64,000 bases of DNA, taken from NCBI GenBank assembly GCA_023512835.1, contig CM042088.1:5262078-5326077 (forward strand), read 5' to 3'. The position numbers and the translations under genes are program-made. The notes under the pieces are model-generated. The model did no database searches and was not told the DNA's origin. It worked only from the letters and a program-made list of their open reading frames with translations. Positions 1-9,840 of the stretch are shown piece after piece. The DNA comes from Taxillus chinensis (Eukaryota; Streptophyta; Magnoliopsida; Santalales; Loranthaceae). Within the stretch, counting starts at the first letter, position 1, and each line of letters opens with the position of its first letter.

Positions 1-396
1 TGAGGAGTTTTTCTACTCCTATTTTTGATAGGTATTGATCTTGGGCTTGAGCATGAGAGAAAAGAGAAGTTATATTTGAGTGAGGCAGTTCTGACCTTGG
101 TGAGGACTTTAAGGGTAGCTAAGTTTTATTTTAGCATGGAATGCTTATTGATATCTGATTTTCAGTAATGAGACTGCATGGTTGTTAGACTTAGAGGTAT
201 GAACATGAATGAGCTAAATTATAATTCGTTTGGCTTATTGAAATGCCCATTTCAGCATGATAAGGTTGCATACTTAGGAAACATGACTCTTTTGTTTGTT
301 ATTTTATTTTTCTTCATGTTTGAATGAGTGTTTGTTTTCTTTTTGCCTGATTGTGTTTTTGCTTGAGGACAAGCAATGGTTTAAGTGTGGTGTATT
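1..396 (+). mobile_element. 3' internal end of an upstream Athila-like element
   Basis: Non-coding 3' region just upstream of an LTR. It matches the region at about 21960-22344 before the other plus-strand LTR and, inverted, 37384-37750 of the minus-strand Athila element. It ends with the hairpin GCTTGAGGACAAGC (361-374) and the polypurine-like stretch AAGTGTGGTGTATT (383-396), the second-strand priming site. Because internal 3' sequence precedes the LTR at 397, that LTR is the 3' LTR of a unit lying mostly outside the window. Confidence 0.75.
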
Positions 397-2105
397 TGAT
401 AACGTGCATTTATGCCATTATTTTATAGCCTATTTAGGGTGTTTAAGAGCATGTTTAAAGCCTGTTTAGTACCATATTTCATATATATTTGCTCTAACCC
501 CTAGAAAGACACTACTTGTGTTATATATGTGTTTTTGAGCTATTTTGGGCAGGTTTTTAGATGATTTCTTCTCTAGTCATTAGCTAGACTTCTCTATCTC
601 CTTAAGAGGGAGCTTGTGGCAACTTATGAGCTCAAAAGGAGGCATTTTGAAGGCTACAAGTGACAAGGCTGCAAGAGGTCTCTTCACACTATCAGTGCTG
701 AACAAACATTTTGATTTATTTGACCATGAAGATGGCCTTAACAATATCACGTGCAGAAGGGAAAGTTTCTCCAAATGATGCCCTCTACCTCCCATAACAA
801 TTTCAGAGCAAAAGGACAACAAAATATTTTGCACGTGATATTGGGATTTGATTTTTTTGACCTAATAGGAGGCTTCATATGATATGACATGCAAAACAAA
901 CATTGCTCCACATGATGCCATCTACCTCTCATAAAAGTTTCAGAGCATTTGGAGGTGCACGTGATATGCCCATTGTCACGTGCAATATGACGTGGAGCCA
1001 TATTTTTGCACAGTGGCCTTTGTTTTGTTATGGTGATGACTTTTCCCTAAAGTCCCTTGTCTAAATTCGGCTTGGTTTGAGTGTTATTAAGGTTAGAAGG
1101 AAGAATGGATGTCACTTACCAAAACTACGTCGTTTTGGTAGCGACAACAGCTGGCATTAGGGCACACTTTATACAATACCTGCAGCCTTATAAGAGGAGG
1201 GATCTTGGAGGCAGCATGGCATCAATTCTTGGAGGTTGAGACGCAAATAGAGGATAGACAGAGACGTTCTTGGAGATAGAAGCAGCTGTTGAGTTTGACG
1301 GCAAGGGGTTGCTGGCAGAGAAAGAGAATTGTTGGGGCTATCAATCATCTCTATTTGTCTCTCTCTCTTTACTGGTACTGTAATCATGTGTTATTCTGGG
1401 TTTATTGTGATTGTGAGAATGATTATGGGGTAAAACCTTATTTCTAGGGGAGCAATGTAGCCCCCAAGGTCTTGTAATGTTCTGGATTATGGAATTTTGC
1501 TTGCTGTTATATGGAATTCTGGGTTTTTAATTAGTTCATCAATGTTTTAATTTAAGGTCTGATGTATGCATGATTAGACTATCTCAACCCTTGTTTAGGG
1601 TAGAATTTGATGAACTAGATTTGACATTACATGATGGACCAAATTTGTATCTGTTGAATTGGTTGTTTTCCTTTGAACACTTTTATTCTCATGGACCAAA
1701 TGGTTTAAAAGACTTCAACTTCCCTTTTCATGGACCAAGTGTTAGGGCAGTGGGTGATGAGCATTATAAACTTGGAATTAATCAAATGTTTTTAAGCAAG
1801 TACCATAACCAGAATATTATCAGGCATTGGGTGGTGAAATTGTGACCCTAGATCCTTTAATTCATTGCTATCTTCGAATTGCGTTACAATCTCAATAGCT
1901 TCTGCATTTTGCATGTTTAAGACTTATACTTCAACTTAAAAACTCAAAAATCAATTGTCCAGACATAAATTCAACTTGTTAGCTTAGTGCTTGCTGCTTA
2001 ACAGCATTAGCTACCTCCCTGTGGGTTCGACAACCGGAGTCTTAATACTCCATTTTATTACTTGACCAGTGCACTTGCTGCAAAACCTATAGACACAATT
2101 TATTC
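397..2105 (+). repeat. Athila-like LTR, first copy
   Basis: Starts TGATAACGTGCATTTATGCC, as do the LTRs at 22345 and, inverted, 37383 and 49224. It ends near the conserved terminal text (gcaaaacctatagacacaat) but lacks the last few bases found in the minus-strand element (tacgggtca). It runs straight into the end of gag at about 2113, with no primer binding site or gag start, so the junction is a deletion. Bases 705-995 hold G-box (CACGTG) inverted motifs and a stretch shared with a Copia LTR. A weak TATA-like site lies near 1187. The right boundary is uncertain by about 8 bases. Confidence 0.85.
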
Positions 2106-2112
2106 AGGTTAG

Positions 2113-2808
2113 ATATTCAAGAAGCTGGAAATCAATATTCCTTTTATTGAAGCTCTTGAGCAGATGCCCAGATGCAAGAAGGTTTTAAAGGACTTCATGC
2201 TGAAGAAGAGGAAGTACGGAGGCCACGAAATTGTTGCTGTTACTAATGAGGTCAGCAATGTGGTTCAGAGGAAGTTACCCATAAAGCATAAAGATTCGGG
2301 TAGCTTCACTCTACCTTGTGTAATAGGAGACGCACCACAACAGCAGGCTTTATGTGATTTGGGGGCCAGCATAAATTTAATCTCCTTTGCCCTCTACAAG
2401 CAGCTTGGGTTAACCGGAATGAAACCCACTTCTATATCACTTCAGTTCGCTGACCGGTCCACTGGAAGGCCTGAGCGAATCATAGAAGATGTACTGGTGA
2501 AAGTAGGATCATTTATTTTTCCAGCTGACTTTGTGGTATTAAAGATGGAAGAAGCCATGGGAGATCAGTTACTCCTAGGAAGACCCTTCCTGAGGACAGG
2601 GTGTGCTTTGATTGATGTCGCTCAGGGTAAATTAACTTTGAGGATAAACGATGATACCCTAGTCTTCCACATGGAACGGTCTTTGCACGGGCAAGCAGAG
2701 GAAAGTTGTCTCTGGATCAAAAATTTCGAGGAATTAGTTGAAGATTACTTGAGTGAGCAGATCGAACAAGAAGATGAAGTGCTTCACACATCAGCAATCC
2801 AGCAGTAA
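2113..2808 (+). pseudogene. Athila-like gag C-terminus and aspartic protease
   Basis: Continuous frame from the conserved end of gag (FKKLEINIPFIEALEQMP) into a retropepsin-like protease. The active site is in [10 protein letters not shown] (DLGA replaces the more common DSGA), followed by QLLLGRPFL, the flap-distal LGRPFL motif. The matching minus-strand ORF aligns along its whole length. The 5' part of gag is absent: the frame begins right after the LTR, with a TAG at 2110-2112. A TAA at 2806-2808 ends this piece, but the same frame continues into the RT segment, so this is an in-frame stop and not a natural end. Confidence 0.85.
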
Positions 2809-4079
2809 GAGGCAGAGGACTTGATTACAGACGAGAAGGAACCAAAATCAAGTCCATTGGAGCAAGCTAAGGAGGAGTATGACAAGCAAACGACTCCAGC
2901 GCTAGAACTGAAGGAGTTGCTTGGACACTTGAGGTATGAATTTCTAGATTCCATAAATAGATTTCTAGTAATTATTGCTTCAACTTTAAATGCTTTGGAA
3001 TGTGAACGACTGCTAGAAATTCTAAGGAGACATAAGAAAGCACTTGGCTGGAATATTGAAGATATTAGGGGCATTAGTCCAGGGCTGTGCATGCATAAAA
3101 TCTTAATGAATGATGATTTTCACCCCACTGTTGAAAGACAACGAAGATTGAACCCAGTAATGAAAGAAGTTGTTAGGAAAGAAGTTATAAAATGGAAAAA
3201 TGCTGGGATAATTTATGCTATATCTGATAGTGAGTGGGTTAGTCCTTTACATTGTGCCCAAGAAAGGGGGCATGATGGTGATTAGGAATGAAAAGAATGA
3301 ATTGATTCCATCTCGAACTGTGACGGGGTGGAGAGTCTGTGTGGACTATAGGAAGCTAAATAAGGCCACTATGAAGGACCACTTTTCCCTTCCTTTTATT
3401 GATTAGATGCTTGATAGGTTGGTTGGGTATAGTCATTACTGTTTCTTAGATGGGTATTCCAGGTACAATCAGATCATGATTAAACCCGAGGACCAGGAGA
3501 AAACAACGTTCACTTGCCCTTTTGGCACCTTTGCATTTAGGAGGATGCCATTTGGACTGTCTAATGCACCTGTGACCTTTCAAAGTTGCATGATGGCCAT
3601 TTTTCAGGGCCTGGTGGAGGAAATAATAGAAGTATTTATGGATGATTTCTCTGTGTTTGGTAATTCTTACCAACATTGCTTAAAGAACCTAGATACTATC
3701 CTAGAGAGATGTGAAGAGAAAGAACTTGTCCTCAGTTGGGAGAAATGCCATTTTATGGTAAGTGAGGGCATAGTCCTAGGGCACAAGGTGTCCGCAAAAG
3801 GTTTGGAGGTGGATAAAGCTAAGATATCCACAATTGAAACCCTACCACATCCAGCCAATGTGAAAGGGGAGAGAAGTTTCTTAGGACATGCGGGGTTACT
3901 ATAGACGATTTATTAAGAACTTCTCCAAAATAGCTAAACCCCTAAGTGTGTTGTTGGAGAAGGACACAACCTTTGAATTTAATGAAGAATGTTTAAAAGC
4001 TTTTGAGGTCCTTAAGCACAAGCTAGTTACAGCCCTTGTCATAGTTACTTCGGATTGGGAACAACCATTTGAGCTTATG
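2809..4079 (+). pseudogene. Athila-like reverse transcriptase segment, broken
   Basis: Continues the protease frame to about 3255, shifts frame near VSPLH, runs on from about 3255 (VPKKGGMMVIRNEKNE), meets an in-frame TAG at 3404-3406 (a Gln in the homologue), then shifts again near 3893. RT landmarks are [31 protein letters not shown] and the catalytic [10 protein letters not shown] (FMDD in place of YxDD, as in the minus-strand copy). The piece ends at FELMC, in the first RNase H motif, where a solo LTR has inserted. The rest of that motif resumes at 7911. With two frameshifts and one stop it cannot give a functional enzyme. Confidence 0.88.
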
Positions 4080-4362
4080 TGTAAGACCCGCAAAATTTTT
4101 AGCTATTTAAGTTCTTCCTTAAAGAGTAATAATAATAAAATAATAATAATGTTATTGTTAACAATAGTTAGAAAGGATATTTTGGATATTATCACGATAA
4201 AAATAAGCATCCAATATGGTCATTCAAATAGCATGTGACTAATAAGTAGTCGTTAGAATAGTAACTAGCCGTTATGAATAGTATCCGTTTGGACTTCCAT
4301 AAATAGGTATGAGCATGAGATTTTATTTATAAGAGAGTATAGAAGTAAGAAGAAGAATAATA

Positions 4363-4622
4363 AGAGTTATGGCATCAAGTTCTCAAATCGCCATCCGAGA
4401 ATAGTGTACGAGATGAAGATCGGCGAGCAATACGACTTGAAGTTACAAAGCTATGCTTTGCTATAGATGAGCTAAATGCTTGTGTCCAATGGCTGCAATA
4501 TAATGCGACGAGACACAGGGAGAAGTTTGAGGTTGTGTTGTGCGACAACCACGACAATGTTAGCCGAAGGGTTGTGCAGCTCTACTGCCGAAGCACAACA
4601 CGTCCTACGCACATACGCTAAT
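4363..4622 (+). other. Open frame without ATG inside the solo LTR
   Basis: About 85 codons without a stop, ending at TAA near 4622. It contains an amphipathic stretch, IRLEVTKLCFAIDELNAC. No ATG opens the frame and no family is recognised. It may be chance, or a remnant of a longer leader ORF in this LTR family. Low support. Confidence 0.25.
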
Positions 4623-5487
4623 ATAATTCAAGAAATTTTACGAAGGCCATAGAATATGATATTAATGTTTATGTTTAGGATTATAATATTTTATGCTATA
4701 ATGTTATCTTACTTTATTGTTTATTGATTATGCAATTATATTATTTTATCCGCGTAAATATTAAATATGTTATAAAAAAATAAAATAATTTCTTATATGT
4801 CATAAAACGTTTAGATGTTATATATTATGTCATTTAGTTTCTTAAACCAAATTACTATGGGTAAGTAAGTATTACAAGCCGTAACTTTACCAAAAGTATA
4901 AAACATAGGTAAGGCCCAAAAATTTGAATGAGGCAGATTCTGGAGGTCCCATTCAAAAATTCATAACTTGAGTTATACAGATCCAATTGACATGAAACCA
5001 AATCCCATGTGTTCATTTATAACTTAGCTAAAACGTGTAGAAATTTCCGAATTTAATATGAAGCCAATCAATTCCAGAATTTAAAATACTACACATAGGT
5101 TCAGTATGAACAGGTAAACATTTTAGTATGACTTAAAATTCAATAACTTTTGTTATACATATTTAAAAATTATAAAATAGATACCCATTTGTAGATATTT
5201 AAGTCAGTAATGCAATACAATTGGCCGTTTGTCAAAAACTATAAAATTAAAAATGTTATAATTGAATTAGTAGGGAGTACACCAATGTGGACTTTTGCTG
5301 CCAAAGGAACCTTCTAGGTTTAAAAGTCTTAAAACATTTTTTTTAATGGTAGGAGGAGATAACCACGTTTTTAATAAGAGATAATATGAGGAAAATAAAG
5401 TATTATATATATTTTAAATAATTTAATTTAATGCCAAAGTCAAATTTGTACACTATTTTTCATACTATTACACCTACCATCCTTGCC

Positions 5488-5494
5488 TATATAA
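5488..5494 (+). promoter_or_regulatory. TATA box of the solo LTR
   Basis: The site reads CCTATATAAGGAG, followed by a pyrimidine-rich C/T leader (5510-5640). This is the usual core promoter layout of a plant LTR, and marks the U3/R boundary at about 5520. Confidence 0.55.
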
Positions 5495-5712
5495 GGAGTG
5501 TCTTGCCTCTCCTCTTAATGCACAAATCCCTCAAGCCACACCACGAAATTTCCCTCTCAAAACACTCCCTTAAGCCCTCTTAACACCCCAAATACTCTAC
5601 TCAAATCCTCTTTTGCTTTTGGTACTGACCAAGCGTCGAAGTTCTACGAAAGGTAATACTTAAGATTTTAAAATTTTGAAGTTACTTCCTTATTTATTAT
5701 GTAGATCTATAT

Positions 5713-5852
5713 GGTTAGTTTTACCACCTCATATATACTATATTCATGGTTGGTTTTACCACCTTACATATGTTATTTATATGATTGGTTGTAACACCTC
5801 GTATATACATACATGGTTGGCCTTGCCACCTCATATATATTTATATATACAT
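5713..5852 (+). repeat. Four diverged tandem units of about 30-38 bp
   Basis: Repeats of the type ggttggttttaccacctcat followed by AT-rich text, four times with variation. The apparent 60-codon ORF here (5676-5858) only reflects the repeat. Confidence 0.7.
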
Positions 5853-5998
5853 GTGTAATGATTTTAAATTATAGTATTTTATCATAGCATATATTGTCAT
5901 TCTATAATTCAAGTGAAAAGATGAGAATATTAACTTATGTTTTTATTTTTATTTTTACGGTTCTAGATAGCGGAGGATCGTAAGAAACGACTTCCAAA

Positions 5999-6313
5999 AT
6001 GAATTCCCCTGACAATCGCCCTTCTTCTTCTGCAACCCCAATTGTTAATGCTTCAACCTCACAGCTATCCCCATCCTTATCTCCTCCTGATCTTCCCTTT
6101 AGACCCGTGTCTAATATCCCCTCATGGTTAAGGTGGAAGACACGTAGGAAAAATAAGCTTATCGCACGTCTTTTCCGTTCACCCAATACAAGAAGTAAAT
6201 CTCATTCAAAAACTCTCAAAGCATATAACCTAGTTAGTGCACAACTCAAGGCTTACGATGCATGGGATCGAAACAGGAGATGGAACAGCAATAGAAGTGG
6301 GAACCCAAATTAA
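5999..6313 (+). CDS. Hypothetical 104-codon ORF within the solo LTR
   Basis: ATG-started ORF. The N-terminal half is rich in Ser, Pro and Thr, and the C-terminal half is basic (WKTRRKNKLIARLFRSP). It lies downstream of the TATA box, just before the minisatellite. No family is recognised. It could be a leader ORF of the LTR transcript or chance; the compositional split gives slight support for coding. No signal peptide or membrane segment is visible. Confidence 0.25.
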   Translation: MNSPDNRPSSSATPIVNASTSQLSPSLSPPDLPFRPVSNIPSWLRWKTRRKNKLIARLFRSPNTRSKSHSKTLKAYNLVSAQLKAYDAWDRNRRWNSNRSGNPN

Positions 6314-6483
6314 TATTCAACCCCACAAGCACGGTATGCCTATTAAAAGATATAAGTTAAAGTATGATATATATATATATATAAAGGAGATATGTGTGAT
6401 ATTAAACTTTTCAAGCATTAATGCTAATTTAGTGTTTTGATATTTTTTTTAAGGTTTAGAATGCGGAGAACGACAAGCGGATA

Positions 6484-7025
6484 GTAAGGGTTTCTTATCC
6501 CCTTTTTTTTTTTCATTATAGTCTATATTTCGGAAGGGTTTTTCTCATCCCCTTTTTCTTTTTCATTATAATCTATATTTCATTATTATTGTAAGGGTTT
6601 CTTATCCCTTTTTTTTCATTAATCTATATTTCGGGGTTTTTCATCCCCTTTTTCTTTTTCATTATAATCTATATTTCATTATTATTGTAAGGGTTTCTTA
6701 TCCTCTTTTTCTTTTTCATTATAGTCTATATTTCGTAAGGGTTTTTTCTCATCCCCCTTTTTCTTTTTCATTATAATCTATATTTCATTATATTTCGTAA
6801 GGGTTTTTTCTCATCCCCCTTTGTCTTTTTCATTATAGTCTATATTTCATTATTATTGTAAGGGTTTCTTATCCTCTTTTTCTTTTTCATTATAATCTAT
6901 ATTTCGTAAGGGTTTCTTATCCTCTTTTTCTTTTTCATTATAATCTATATTTCGTAAGGGTTTTCTTATCCCCTTTTTCTTCTTCATTATAGTCTATATT
7001 TCGTAAGGGTTTTTCTTTTCCTTTT
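6484..7025 (+). repeat. T-rich minisatellite in the solo LTR
   Basis: About ten units of roughly 40-60 bp, each with gtaagggtttcttatcc followed by ctttttctttttcattata and tctatatttc. Units vary in length and some carry an extra tattattgtaaggg segment. Array length is likely variable between copies of this LTR family. Confidence 0.85.
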
Positions 7026-7910
7026 CTCACTTTTCTCTTCCTCTTTATCTTGTTTTATTTGAAATTATTATTGTAAGAGTTTTATGTTTCTTATTTTTTT
7101 TAATTCCATTTTATTGTTGAGAAGATTAGATTAGTCTCTTTTTAATCTCTCTTGGTAATCTATGCTATTGATTGGGGTAGATAACCATTTTGATATTCGT
7201 GGTTATCCTTGTTAACCTTGAATGTTTTATTGGAATTCTATAATATGCCTCATCTTATGTATGTTAAAGTTATTATAACCTCTTATGTTTGGACAAAGTA
7301 AGTTTATAATGGGTGGTTCCAGAAAGACCTCCAATGCATTGGGTAAAGAACATCACTGGAGAGTGTCAATCCAGCTGATAATATGTTACGTTATGTTATG
7401 ATACGGTATCTGGGTGGTTAACCTAGGTCATGATGTTATGATATGATTTCTAAACATAATCTTCCATGTTATGATTTTCTTGTGAAATGTTGATCATGTA
7501 TGATGTGTAAATATTATATTTCCTATGTTCGATATCTTCATGATTTTTCCTTACCCACTTATGTTTACCCCGGCTATTTGAGCTCACCCTTTTTTTTTAT
7601 GATTTCTTTTCCAACCCCAGGAAATTAAGGGATGGAGAAACTAGGATAAGGAATCGAGAAGTGCTTGGAAATAAAGTTGTGTGAAATTTTAAAGATTTAT
7701 TAAGTTGTTTGCTCGTGTGATTTGTTATGTAATAATGGGTTGGACACTTAGTCTCTAAACCACTAAACCTTAAAGATCTTGGATTGAAATTTGTAATAAT
7801 GAATGGTTTGTTTGATTAATTAAGTAATAGTTTGAAATTGATATAAAATTTGTATATTTAATTTCCGCTAACGCACCCAGTTTGGAGGTCCTGAATTTGG
7901 GGGCGTTACA

Positions 7911-8357
7911 TTATGTGTGATGCGAGTGATTATGCTGTAGGGGTAGTTCTAGGGCAAAGGAGAGAGAAAAGTTTTAGGGAGATTTACTATGCTAGTAAGA
8001 CCCTAGATAATGCCCAATAGAACTATACCACTACTGAGAAAGAGTTGCTAGCTGTAGTATATCGCTGCAACAAGTTTAGATCTTACCTGTTGGGGTCTAA
8101 GGTTGTTGTTTATACTGATCATACAGCCTTAAAGTTCTTTTGACAAAAAAAGAAGCTAAGTCACGTCTGCTGAGATGGGTACTCCTCTTACAGGAGTTTG
8201 ATCTAGAGATTAGAGACACTAAGGGAGCCTTAAACACTGTTGCAAATCACCTTTCTAGACTTGAGAATGCACCTAAGTCTCTACCTATCTCTGATGACTT
8301 CCCTGATGTGACAGTGTTTCAAGTAAGCCAGCTTCCTTGGTTTGCTGATATAGCAAA
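7911..8357 (+). pseudogene. Athila-like RNase H segment
   Basis: Resumes the polyprotein after the solo LTR: CDASDYAVGVVLGQ, then [24 protein letters not shown] and ANHLSRLE, which carry the RNase H catalytic Asp, Glu, Asp and the final Asp-type motif (ANH here; the minus-strand homologue has VDH). There is an in-frame TAG at about 8020 (DNAQ*NYTT) and a frameshift or stop near 8140. It ends at PWFADIAN, where Copia is inserted, and continues at 16856 as YLATKFIPKGF. Confidence 0.85.
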
Positions 8358-9735
8358 TGAAGAGCCAACTGAAAAGGTGAGTTGTTTTCTTGTTAGTTGG
8401 ATTTTTTGTCAACACATATTCTGAGAGAGTTCAGAGGGAGTTCAACACTTGGTTAGTATTGAAGAAGTTAGAGTTGGAAAAGAACCATTACTTCGTTCAC
8501 TTCGAAACATCATATCTACTTCAATATAGATTCTATTGAGTTCAAATTTTGCAGTATTATTCCAGACATATGTGGTAGGATATCTGTAAATTTTCAGGAC
8601 ATTTGGAGCACAATAAAGCCTTCAAGTATCAAGATATATGTTGACCCGTTGAAGCAAGTGTGGTGCACCTACCAATCATTGTTAAAAAATTCATAACTAA
8701 TTATTTGCAACTCGGATTAATCTGAAATTTGGATGGTTTGTTTATCACTGATAGGGGAGGCTACAGTTAAAATTTCAGAGAATTTGAAGCACTGTAAGGG
8801 GTGCACGTGACAATGCCCGTGACAATGACCATATCACGTGCACCTCCAAATGCTTTGAAATTTTTATGCAAGGTAGAGGGCATAAGTTGGAGCACCTTTC
8901 CCTTCTGCACGTCATATTGATAAGGCCATCTTCATGGTCAAATAAATCAAAGTCATTAAAAAGATGGATACCCAGCATTAATTGGATAGATTAACGGTCA
9001 TAATTTAAGATGGAAGAGATCAAGAGTCCACAATTGTGGCATTAGGGCAACCCTAAAGATCTAAGGGTTGAGATTGCTTGAAAGGCTTAGATGGAGGGCT
9101 AAGTATGTGCGGCTCTTTAACCTAAATATAAAAGGTGTAGAAGGTGAATAGATTCGCAGCGAAGTCATGGAGAAAAAATAAATTGAAAGCGCTTCTTTGA
9201 TTCTAAAGATGAAGAACATAGGATTCAAGACCGGTGAAGCAATTTGAAGCATCTTTGCTGAAGAGAGGTGACATCTAAATGAGCATATTCCTCATACCTA
9301 ATTTCTTACACCATTTTTGATTATATCTGATGTATTGAGGCATTGTTGTTGATCTACATGCCTGTAGGGGGATTAAAAGAAGAATAGATCCTTTCCCTAC
9401 CACTCTTGTTGTTGGTGATTCAAGCATTAGTGAAATCTGTGTGGTGTGGGTGATTCCCACCATACCAAGGACGTAACCTTTAAATTGAAGGTGAACCATG
9501 TAAAAATCTTTGTGTCTTGGTGTTCTTGCTTGTGATTCATGCTTGATTTATATTGTGCTTGATGCGACTTGAAGTAATTTGTTTTAGAAGACATAAAAGA
9601 TAAGAGACAAGTGGTAACGTGGATAAACCTTAACCAGTTGCGAAGGTTGAAGAAGCAATTTGTAAAAGACTATCATAACCACTGATTCACCCCCCCCCCC
9701 CTCTTAGTGGTGATAGTGATCTTGTGGGATCTTCA
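8358..9735 (+). repeat. Copia 5' LTR
   Basis: Starts TGAAGAGCCAACTG and ends GTGGGATCTTCA. A C-tract (about 9690) near the 3' end is typical of plant copia LTRs. Bases 8799-8846 carry a G-box inverted motif. Bases 8890-8951 are the reverse complement of part of the Athila LTR (711-768). TATA box at 9127. Confidence 0.9.
9127..9133 (+). promoter_or_regulatory. TATA box of the Copia 5' LTR
   Basis: TATAAAA in the context ctaaatataaaaggtg, conserved in the 3' LTR at 16247-16253. It sits about 600 bases before the LTR end, so transcription probably starts near 9160. Confidence 0.55.
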
Positions 9736-9737
9736 AT

Positions 9738-9751
9738 TGGTATGAGAGCGT
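9738..9751 (+). other. Copia primer binding site
   Basis: TGGTATGAGAGCG lies two bases after the LTR end. It matches the initiator-tRNA-Met site (TGGTATCAGAGC) except for one base, so this is the minus-strand priming site. Confidence 0.85.
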
Positions 9752-9840
9752 AGGTTCCTTCATTGTTCCATTTTTGGTGCCTATAAGGTGTTTAATATTA
9801 TTCTTTTTGGTGTTGGTGTACATTGAAAGTGTTTAATTAT

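Larger units (their letters stand above)
4080..7910 (+). mobile_element. 3.8 kb solo LTR, probably Tekay/Del-type gypsy
   Basis: Starts TGTAAGACCC and ends GGGGGCGTTACA, giving TG..CA ends. It is flanked by the exact 5-bp duplication ttatg (4075-4079 and 7911-7915), and the interrupted Athila RNase H motif reads through once it is removed. There is no second copy of the ends, no primer binding site and no gag or pol inside, so this is a solo LTR. The length and end sequences resemble Tekay/Del LTRs; that lineage call is an inference. It holds a TATA box at 5488, four tandem units at 5713-5852 and a minisatellite at 6484-7025. Confidence 0.8.

Noticed and set aside
6484..7025. Repeats containing aagggttt, as in plant telomere repeats
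   Set aside because: The unit is about 50 bp and T-rich, with no run of TTTAGGG copies. It is a minisatellite inside an LTR.
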